DNA of 40,406 nucleotides from an uncultured Lachnospiraceae bacterium. GTDB lineage: Bacteria > Bacillota > Clostridia > Lachnospirales > Lachnospiraceae. The position numbers and the translations under genes were made by a program. The first letter of the stretch is position 1. Each line of letters starts with the position of its first letter. Location: assembly GCA_910577675.1 (NCBI GenBank), contig CAJTOR010000034.1:1-40406 (forward strand), read 5' to 3'. Below the pieces are notes generated by a model, which saw nothing but the letters and a program-made list of their open reading frames with translations, was not told where the DNA came from and did no database searches. This document shows, piece after piece, positions 16,463 through 23,558 of the stretch.

Positions 16463-18193
16463 ATGAAAAAATGTATGATGTTTTTGGCTGCATTCGTGTG
16501 TGTACTTATGCTTGGCGCATGTACGGCGGTGCAGGTGTCCGGGGAGCTTATGCTCAATGCGGACGGCAGCGGCACAAGAAAGATTGTAGGAAAGATTGCG
16601 AAGCAGGACCATCAGGACGGTTACGGCAGTGCATACTACTATTTTAAGCAGCACGGCGAAGAGCTTGCCGCTTCCCTCACACAGATATATGGGGCGGAAG
16701 TGGAAGGAGCCGGCGAATGGCTGAATATCACGGTGGATGATAGCGGCAGCGACTGGGAAACCGTGACACTATCCTTTGATTTCTCTTCATTTGAAGAGTA
16801 CACACAAAGACTGAGGGCATTAGCCTACAATGAAACTTTTGCGGAAAGCTATGCAGACCCGCAGATTACAGTGGAGAACGGGCAGGTAACAGGGTATACC
16901 GAGCCGACGGCAGTGATGACAGCGATCTTTAAAAGCCTGCAGGGCAGCGTGATGGCGGACGAAGCACTCTACGATGAGCGCTGCACCAAGGACGGCGAGG
17001 CGTTAAACGATGGTTCGGCGGATGGGCAGCTTGAAGAGTACGGTGTGGAACTGATTAAACCGGAGAACGGGAGCGGGTTTGACCTTGTCGCGGACGGAAA
17101 GGAACTAGTAAGCCTTACCGCCGTGGATGGCATGTTTACTTACGCGGCAGCAGGAAACACGGAGGAGGAAAAACACGAAACAAGTCTGGTACTTGATTAC
17201 CGGTTTGACGGCGACCTGAAAAACGGCGGAAGCGAAAAGGATGGCGATCTTTTGATGGGGGCGGGTTCCGCGTCGGAAAACCCGGTCTTTACAGAAGGGA
17301 TCGACGGGCAGGCAGTACTTTTTGACGGGGCGAGCTACCTTGCATCCCCGAACAAAACATACAGCTACAAGGAAATGACCATCAGCTTTTATTACCGGAT
17401 GGATACTTATACCGAAACGGATACCGGAGCGAACATGGTGCTTGTCCCTGCGGGGCTTGGTGCTTTGGGAAGCGGTGTTATTGACGTGGAATTTATCCGC
17501 GAGGCGGATGTGAACGGGACAATGCTGCTCGGCAAGATGAACAGCTCCAACTGGCAGACGCAGGACAAGCTTTATTCGGAAGGTTACCTGATGGAAAAGC
17601 ATCTGTCCGAGTGGCACTGCTACACGCTTGTATACCAGAATGAGTACGGTGAGGACGGCGCGATTGAAGATGCTTTTGTGTATATGTACATTGACGGCAA
17701 ACTTGCGGCGCGGTCAAGGCTTTCTGCAGCTGCGGGGCTGACCTATAGTCTTGGCAGCTATGACGATGGTTCCGCAGGGGATCCGAACGGCGGTTTCAAT
17801 GTGGGCGGATATTTTGAGAACGGTCTGGTAAAGCGCGGCTGCACCGGGGCGCTCGATAACCTTCTTATCTTTGACGGGGCGCTCAGCGAGGAAGAGGTAA
17901 ATACACTTTGCTATACCGTAAAAGTGGACAAGGAATATGATCCGGATGTTGTGGATACCGTGGAACCGGAACCGACACCGGAGCCGACGGCACAGCCGGA
18001 GGAAAAGGATGACCCGACAAGTACGCCGGAGCCGACAAAGGCACAGGAACCAGGAACGGATGACAAGACAGAAACAAAAGACGAGGACGGTGGAAGCAAT
18101 ACGGCGATTATTGTAATTATTGTGCTGGGCGTTGTGATCATTGCGGGTGTGGCAGTTGCCGTGGCGATGAAAAAGGGCGGTAAAACCCGGTAG
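16463..18193 (+). CDS. LamG-domain surface lipoprotein with C-terminal membrane anchor
   Basis: This 576-residue protein has a lipobox LGAC (Cys20) and so is predicted to be lipid-anchored outside the membrane. Residues ~25-230 form an uncharacterised domain (VQVSGELMLNADGSGTRKI...). Residues ~240-470 resemble a laminin-G/concanavalin-A-like lectin domain (LVLDYRFDGDLKNGG, GQAVLFDGASYL, MTISFYYRMD, GALDNLLIFDGALSEEEV). That fold commonly binds carbohydrate. A proline/threonine-rich linker (EPTPEPTAQPEE) leads to a C-terminal membrane helix (~548-570) and KKGGKTR. Having both a lipid anchor and a membrane helix is odd. In this operon it probably binds mannose-rich glycans at the surface. The repeats at 16214-16442 lie in its leader. 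Confidence 0.78.
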   Translation: MKKCMMFLAAFVCVLMLGACTAVQVSGELMLNADGSGTRKIVGKIAKQDHQDGYGSAYYYFKQHGEELAASLTQIYGAEVEGAGEWLNITVDDSGSDWETVTLSFDFSSFEEYTQRLRALAYNETFAESYADPQITVENGQVTGYTEPTAVMTAIFKSLQGSVMADEALYDERCTKDGEALNDGSADGQLEEYGVELIKPENGSGFDLVADGKELVSLTAVDGMFTYAAAGNTEEEKHETSLVLDYRFDGDLKNGGSEKDGDLLMGAGSASENPVFTEGIDGQAVLFDGASYLASPNKTYSYKEMTISFYYRMDTYTETDTGANMVLVPAGLGALGSGVIDVEFIREADVNGTMLLGKMNSSNWQTQDKLYSEGYLMEKHLSEWHCYTLVYQNEYGEDGAIEDAFVYMYIDGKLAARSRLSAAAGLTYSLGSYDDGSAGDPNGGFNVGGYFENGLVKRGCTGALDNLLIFDGALSEEEVNTLCYTVKVDKEYDPDVVDTVEPEPTPEPTAQPEEKDDPTSTPEPTKAQEPGTDDKTETKDEDGGSNTAIIVIIVLGVVIIAGVAVAVAMKKGGKTR

Positions 18194-18208
18194 AAAGGGG
18201 TGTTGCAA

Positions 18209-20521
18209 ATGAAAAAAAGAGGGTTTGCCCTCCTGCTTTGCATCCTGTTCGCGGCGGCGTTTGCCGCCTGCGGCAGGACGCAGGGGGGAGGCATTGCCCC
18301 GGGAACAGAGGGTGATTCCGGGGACGGGAATTTGGGAATGGAAGATGGCGATAACACTGACAAGGGAACAGAGGGTGATGATCGGGATGGGGAAGATCAT
18401 ATTCCGGAAGAAGATGGGGAGAAACAGGGGGAGATTGGGGATATGCTGACATTGACAGCGTTAAATAACGAACATGCGCCGATTGTGGACGGTTCCGGGA
18501 TGAGCGGCGCGGACGGCAGGATACATCTGCATTCCGCAGATGCCGGGATGATGTACAAAGGAACGGGGGATACCTTCGTTTTTGATATCGGGCATACGGA
18601 GAAGTTAGGAGAACTCCATATCTGGAATTACAACGCGGCCGGGGATACCGGCTGCGGTGCGAAGGAAGTCGAAATCAGTGTTTCGGAGGACAATGAAAAC
18701 TATTCCGCCCCGGTAAAATATACGCTTGCCCAAGCGTCCGGCAAGGATGGGCAGTCCGCCACAAACACTTTGGACGGCGCTCCAGTTGATTTTAACGGGG
18801 GGAGCGCGAGGTATATCAGGATTCGGGTACTTAACAATTACGGGGGGGACGGCATCGGGCTTTCTGCGCTGCGCCTGTTCCGCTACCGCCAGCAGCCTGT
18901 TGTGGACGAGAGTATCTCCTGCGCGCCGATCGAGCGCTATATTAACAATGTATGGTCGGCGAAGCCGGAGCAGTACAACCTGACGAACGGCAGTGGTCTT
19001 GATGATTTCCGGCAGGAGAATGCACTTCACGACAACAAGCCGGAACATATGTATTTGCAGACGGCAAAAGCAATTGATTTTTCCATAGACCTGAAAGGCG
19101 AGTACCCGGTATCAAAGATTGTGGTCTGGAATTATAACGACCCTGAACATTTGGATTACGGCGTGAAAAAATTCCGTCTGAAAGTGTCTGACGATTATTC
19201 GCTTTGGACAACCATCGGGACATATACGATGGAACAGGCGGACGGGAGCGAGGGGATGAAACCATCCCTTACCATCGAGCTTGACAATGTCCATGCCCAC
19301 TATGTCCGTCTGGAGATTCTTGACACTTTCAGCAAAGAGATGGTCGGGCTTTCCGAAATTTCCGTGTTTATGGGCAGCGGCTGGTATTGTGAGAGCGAGC
19401 CGGATTATACGGCGCTTTTGTCCAATTTTGAAGGCTGGGCGGGGGCGGACGGTATCTACACCGTAAATCTTGACGGAAAGGACGAAAAATACGGCGAGGA
19501 AGCAAAGGATGCAAGGACGTTCTTTGTTTTCAGCGACACCATTTTGTCCGATGTTGACCCGGTGACCGGACTGCGCAGCAATGTGACAATGGTGAATAAT
19601 ACGAGCGCGCTATTAACCGGGAAAGCCGCAGACCCGGCGAAGATGGAATTTTTCTACCCAGGGGAGGATGGGACGGCAAATATTGTGCCGGAGCCGAAAT
19701 TACCTGCCACAAAGCACGGGAAATTTATCTATTACTGGCTGGGGGACACCTTTGTGAGCGGGGGTTATCTGTATGTGTACGCGCTGCGTATCGATTCCGT
19801 GGAAGGGGTTTTTGGTTTCGCACAGATCGGTGTGGATCTGGCGCGCTATGAAATCCGCGGCGGGGAAGTGGATTTTGATTCCCTAAAGATAATCAACGAT
19901 GACAATATGCGGCTGTGTTCCGCGTCGGATGCAAAGCGGAAATGGTATTTTGGAGGTGCGGTTTACCAGAGCACCGAGCAGGCAGGCGTGCAGGAGCCGG
20001 ACGGCTATGTGTATGTTTACGGCTACGAAGACCTTGAGGGGGCGGGCAGGCGGCTTGTTGTGGCAAGGGTGCGCGCAGATCAGATCGAGGATTTTAGCTG
20101 TTATGAATATCTGGCGGCGGACGGCAGTTTCTCGAAGGAGATACCGGATAAGTTTCTGCCTCTGGCAGAAGATATCGCCCCGGAATGCAGTGTGACGCAG
20201 ATTACGTCCGGGGAACATAAGGGAAAATTCCTGTTTGTCAACACGCATTTTACAAACACCGCGACCATCAAGGCATCCATTGCGGATTCCCCTTACAGCG
20301 TATTTGGGGATAAGACGACTATCTATGTGCACGATACCTGCCTTTCCATTTTGGGCAAGGGAAATAATACCTACAATGCGAAAGCGCACCCTGCCCTGTC
20401 CGGCAAGGGGGAAGTCATTATTTCGTACAATGTGAACGGGGATGATTGTTTCAAATACGCGGATATCTATCGGCCGAGATTTTTGCGGCTTGGGAATGTG
20501 AAAGAAGCAAAAGGAGAGTGA
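18209..20521 (+). CDS. Lipoprotein with two discoidin (CBM32-like) domains and a DUF5005-like domain
   Basis: This 770-residue protein carries the lipobox FAAC (Cys21) and a long acidic Gly/Asp-rich spacer. Two F5/8-type-C-like domains follow (~80-225 and ~235-385). Each shows the FDIG..KLGELHIWNYN / SIDLKGEYPVSKIVVWNYN strand, a SxD..W or VSEDNENY turn and an ARYIRIRVLNNYG / AHYVRLEIL strand before GLSALRLF / GLSEISVF. Such domains bind galactose or other glycans. The last ~370 residues (DARTFFVFSDTILSD, YWLGDTFVSGGYLYVYAL, HKGKFLFVNTHFT) resemble DUF5005/DUF4185, a glycosidase-like beta-propeller fold. It may bind or cut glycans on the cell surface. AAGGGG lies 9 bases before ATG 18209, 15 bases after the preceding stop, so it is co-transcribed. 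Catalytic activity is not shown. Confidence 0.75.
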   Translation: MKKRGFALLLCILFAAAFAACGRTQGGGIAPGTEGDSGDGNLGMEDGDNTDKGTEGDDRDGEDHIPEEDGEKQGEIGDMLTLTALNNEHAPIVDGSGMSGADGRIHLHSADAGMMYKGTGDTFVFDIGHTEKLGELHIWNYNAAGDTGCGAKEVEISVSEDNENYSAPVKYTLAQASGKDGQSATNTLDGAPVDFNGGSARYIRIRVLNNYGGDGIGLSALRLFRYRQQPVVDESISCAPIERYINNVWSAKPEQYNLTNGSGLDDFRQENALHDNKPEHMYLQTAKAIDFSIDLKGEYPVSKIVVWNYNDPEHLDYGVKKFRLKVSDDYSLWTTIGTYTMEQADGSEGMKPSLTIELDNVHAHYVRLEILDTFSKEMVGLSEISVFMGSGWYCESEPDYTALLSNFEGWAGADGIYTVNLDGKDEKYGEEAKDARTFFVFSDTILSDVDPVTGLRSNVTMVNNTSALLTGKAADPAKMEFFYPGEDGTANIVPEPKLPATKHGKFIYYWLGDTFVSGGYLYVYALRIDSVEGVFGFAQIGVDLARYEIRGGEVDFDSLKIINDDNMRLCSASDAKRKWYFGGAVYQSTEQAGVQEPDGYVYVYGYEDLEGAGRRLVVARVRADQIEDFSCYEYLAADGSFSKEIPDKFLPLAEDIAPECSVTQITSGEHKGKFLFVNTHFTNTATIKASIADSPYSVFGDKTTIYVHDTCLSILGKGNNTYNAKAHPALSGKGEVIISYNVNGDDCFKYADIYRPRFLRLGNVKEAKGE

Positions 20522-20617
20522 GGGGGCAGGTTCCCTTCCACATGTTTGGATTGGTTTTAGGTTATTTTTAAGGTGAGATCGTGGATGTAATATTATTGCA
20601 GGTGGAGGTGAGGTGGA

Positions 20618-21496
20618 ATGTACCGCATCGGGATTGATATTGGCGGGATGAGCGCGAAGTTCGGGCTGGTGGAAAAAGACCGGGTGCTTGAGGAAAGAGT
20701 GCTGGAGACGGGCGCGGACATTTCATATGGAAAGTTCCTTGATGATGCTTCGGATGTGGTTGCAGCGCTTTGTGAAAACCGGAAGGTTGAGGCGGTCGGT
20801 ATCAGTTCCTGCGGTCTGATTAACAGCGGTCAGGGGAAGATTGTTTATTCCAACAATATCGGTTGGGAGGATAAGAGGATCGCTGCTGATCTTTTGGAGC
20901 GCACCGCCCTGCCGGTCCGGGTGGCGAACGATGCGAAATGTGCTGCGCTTGCCGAGGCTGTGTACGGTGCCGGGAGAGCCTATCAGCGCGTTTGCATGAT
21001 AACGCTTGGCACCGGCGTGGGAGGCGGGTTTGTCTGCGGCGGCAGACTGCCCGCCGGGCTTTATGCAGATGCGGATGGAATTATGGGACATATCACAGTG
21101 GAGCGCGGGGGAAGGTTATGCAGCTGTGGAAGGAAGGGCTGTCTTGAGGCCTATGCCTCCGCCACGGCAGTGATGGGGGCATACCGGGAAATAACCGGGG
21201 AAAACCTTGCAGCAAAGGAGATTTTTATGCGCGCGAAAGCCGGGGAGGGTGCGGCATGTAAAGTTCTTTCAGAGTTCCGGTATTATCTTGCCGAAGGGCT
21301 TATAAGCCTTGTCAATGTACTCCGCCCTGAGGTGGTGATAATCGGCGGCGGGCTTTGCGCTTCCTCGGCTCTTTTTATAAAGGAAGTGGAGGAGCAGGTC
21401 AACCGGTATGCCTTCGGCGGGGACAGGCTGCCGGTAAAAGTAGTTCCGGCAGAGCTTGGAAACCGGGCTGGCATAATTGGTGCGACTTTGCTGTGA
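20618..21496 (+). CDS. ROK-family sugar kinase
   Basis: This 292-residue protein is an intact ROK kinase. It starts YRIGIDIGGMSAKFGLV (ATP-phosphate loop), has the sugar-site stretch GISSCGLIN...NNIGW and the catalytic-base region VANDAKCAALAEAVYG. MITLGTGVGGGFV is followed by the zinc motif GHITVERGG...CSCGRKGCLEAYAS. C-terminal VIIGGGL closes the fold. ROK enzymes phosphorylate glucose, mannose, fructose or N-acetyl sugars at C6. Directly before a mannose-6-phosphate isomerase and among alpha-mannosidases, a mannokinase role fits best, but specificity cannot be read from sequence. It lacks the N-terminal helix-turn-helix of ROK repressors. GGTGGAGGTGAGG precedes the ATG. The 96-bp gap upstream (20522-20617) holds no clear terminator. 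Confidence 0.9.
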   Translation: MYRIGIDIGGMSAKFGLVEKDRVLEERVLETGADISYGKFLDDASDVVAALCENRKVEAVGISSCGLINSGQGKIVYSNNIGWEDKRIAADLLERTALPVRVANDAKCAALAEAVYGAGRAYQRVCMITLGTGVGGGFVCGGRLPAGLYADADGIMGHITVERGGRLCSCGRKGCLEAYASATAVMGAYREITGENLAAKEIFMRAKAGEGAACKVLSEFRYYLAEGLISLVNVLRPEVVIIGGGLCASSALFIKEVEEQVNRYAFGGDRLPVKVVPAELGNRAGIIGATLL

Positions 21497-21585
21497 TGGG
21501 TAAAATTGGATATATTTGGTGATAATTGGATTATTTATAAGAATTAAGGGATGGTTTGTGGTTTTGAGGGAAGGGGGCATAAAAC

Positions 21586-23307
21586 ATGGTAAGGAACTAT
21601 CATAATTATGATAAATACCCGGCAAAAAAAATCGAGGGTTTTTCTGCCTTTGAGGGGTATGAGACGATTGTGGGAGTCCTTAAACAGGCAGTTGATGGCA
21701 GGGAACATGCGGTGATTACCATAGAAACTTACACGCAGGTGGACCAGGATGAGATTACAGAGGGGATTTCCGGTCTTAATGCAACATTTTTTGATGCGGA
21801 GAAGTGCATGGTGAGCGACCGCGAGTACATGGATTATATCAGGCAGTATCTGACAAATGACAGGGTGTTCGGCATTATGAACACGCTGAAAGTTGAAGAT
21901 TTTTATGTGGAGGAGCGCGTTAAGGAAATGCGCCGCAAGATTGAAGAAACGGACGGTATCTGTGTTGTGTACGGTGTGGGGGCTTCTATCGTGCATGCGG
22001 GGGATATTCTGGTTTACGCGGATCTTGCCCGCTGGGAAATCCAGCTTCGCTTTGCCGCGGGGGCACCGAACTGGAAAGCGCACAATGAAAATGCCCCGAA
22101 ACTTGCGAAGTTCAAGCAGGGATTTTTTGTGGAATGGCGCATGGCAGACCGCCTGAAAAAGCAGCTTTTTGACCGGATCGATTTCCTGCTTGATACAAAT
22201 AGGAAGGGAGAGCCAAAGATGGTGTGCGGGGATGGGTTCCGCGCGGGGCTTGAAACTTTTTGCCGCGAGCCGTTCCGCCTGGTGCCGTATTTTGCGCCGG
22301 AGGTCTGGGGCGGGCAGTGGATGAAGGAAATCTGCGGGCTTGATCCGGATGCACCAAATTACGCATGGGCTTTTGACGGCGTGCCGGAAGAAAACAGTAT
22401 CTTTATGCAGTTTGGGGAAGTGCGCGTTGAAGTCCCGTCCGTGGATGTCGTATTTTACCGCCCGGCGCAGCTCCTTGGAAGCCGGGTACATGCGCGCTTT
22501 GGGGACGAGTACCCGATCCGCTTTGACTTTCTTGACACGATGGGCGGGCAGAACCTCTCTTTGCAGGTGCATCCGCTGACGGAGTACATCCAGTCCGCGT
22601 TCGGCATGCATTACACCCAGGACGAGAGCTATTATATACTGGATTGCGGCGAGGACAGCGTTGTCTATCTTGGGTTAAAGGAGGGTGTGGACAGCGGCGC
22701 GATGCTTGACGAATTGAAACAGGCGCAGGGCGGAGAGATCGTATTTGATGCGGATAAATATGTAAATAAATGGAAGGCGAAACGCCACGACCATTTCCTG
22801 ATTCCCGGAGGAACCGTACATTGCAGCGGGAAGGATACCATGGTGCTTGAGGTGAGTGCGACCCCTTATATTTTTACATTTAAGCTTTGGGACTGGGGGC
22901 GTGTGGGACTGGATGGCCTGCCGCGCCCGGTACATATCGGGCACGGTGAGAAGAATATACAGTGGGACCGGACGACGGGCTGGGTAAAGGAAAATCTGTT
23001 AAACCGCATCGAGCCACTTTGTGATACCCCGGCAGTGACCGTGGAGCGCACGGGGCTGCACGAGAGGGAGTTTGTGGAAACAAGGCGCTATACCATCCGG
23101 GAGAGTGCTGTCCTAAAAAGTGAGGGCGGCGTGAGCAGCTGCAATGTCGTGGAAGGTGAGGGCGCGGTGATAGAGAGCGTGGACGGTTCCTTTACGCCGT
23201 ATGAGGTGCACTATGCGGAAACCTTTATACTCCCGGCGCAGGTTAAGGAGTGCGTCATCCGCCCAATTTCCGGGGAGGTAAAAATTCTGCGGGCAACCGT
23301 CCGGTAG
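21586..23307 (+). CDS. manA: Class I mannose-6-phosphate isomerase with N-terminal kinase-like extension
   Basis: This 573-residue protein interconverts mannose-6-phosphate and fructose-6-phosphate. The isomerase part starts near residue 240 (FAPEVWGGQWMKE) and holds the zinc site: LSLQVHP and ESYYILD, with HDHFLIPGGTVHCSG and a basic RTTGW further on. A plain class I isomerase needs about 320 residues. The first ~225 form a separate domain (VITIETYTQVDQDEITEG, VVYGVGASIVHAGDILVYADLARWEIQLRF) that recalls a uridine-kinase-like fold but lacks a Walker A GxxxxGK[ST]. It may be a regulatory or scaffolding remnant. The gene follows the ROK kinase by 89 bases with a GGGAAGGGGG site, so kinase and isomerase are probably made together to feed mannose into glycolysis. 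Confidence 0.88.
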   Translation: MVRNYHNYDKYPAKKIEGFSAFEGYETIVGVLKQAVDGREHAVITIETYTQVDQDEITEGISGLNATFFDAEKCMVSDREYMDYIRQYLTNDRVFGIMNTLKVEDFYVEERVKEMRRKIEETDGICVVYGVGASIVHAGDILVYADLARWEIQLRFAAGAPNWKAHNENAPKLAKFKQGFFVEWRMADRLKKQLFDRIDFLLDTNRKGEPKMVCGDGFRAGLETFCREPFRLVPYFAPEVWGGQWMKEICGLDPDAPNYAWAFDGVPEENSIFMQFGEVRVEVPSVDVVFYRPAQLLGSRVHARFGDEYPIRFDFLDTMGGQNLSLQVHPLTEYIQSAFGMHYTQDESYYILDCGEDSVVYLGLKEGVDSGAMLDELKQAQGGEIVFDADKYVNKWKAKRHDHFLIPGGTVHCSGKDTMVLEVSATPYIFTFKLWDWGRVGLDGLPRPVHIGHGEKNIQWDRTTGWVKENLLNRIEPLCDTPAVTVERTGLHEREFVETRRYTIRESAVLKSEGGVSSCNVVEGEGAVIESVDGSFTPYEVHYAETFILPAQVKECVIRPISGEVKILRATVR

Positions 23308-23330
23308 ACGAATATAGAAAACCATAAAAA

Positions 23331-23539
23331 CAGCGGATCCCCTAAGAGTGCCCGGGAAGGAATTTGCGGGAGCGAAGCGGACGAAAATACCTTCCGCGCT
23401 GGAGGGGCGCTGGAAGGGGAGTCGCGGAACTAAAAAAACAGCGAATCCCCTAAGAGTGCCCGGGAAGGAATTTGCGGGAGCGAAGCGGACGGAAATGCCT
23501 TCCGTGTTGGAGGGGCACTGGAAGGGGAGTCGCGGAACT
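23331..23539 (+). repeat. Two tandem ~101-bp palindromic leader repeats, locus 3
   Basis: Units run 23331-23431 and 23439-23539, joined by a run of A's, and end GCGGAACT. Stems: CCCC with GGGG outside, AGTGCCC with GGGCACT in copy two (GGGCGCT in copy one, a wobble-preserving change) in the middle, and GGAAGG with CCTTCC inside. The loop has GGGAGCGAAGCGGAC. The last copy ends 7 bases before the AAGGAG of the second GH38 gene, and the first begins 23 bases after the manA stop. Confidence 0.85.
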
Positions 23540-23558
23540 AAAAATAAGGAGCTTAAAT

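Noticed and set aside
21544..22611. 355-residue open frame on the minus strand
   Set aside because: It lies opposite manA, has no ribosome site or family pattern, and reads as the shadow of a GC-rich gene.
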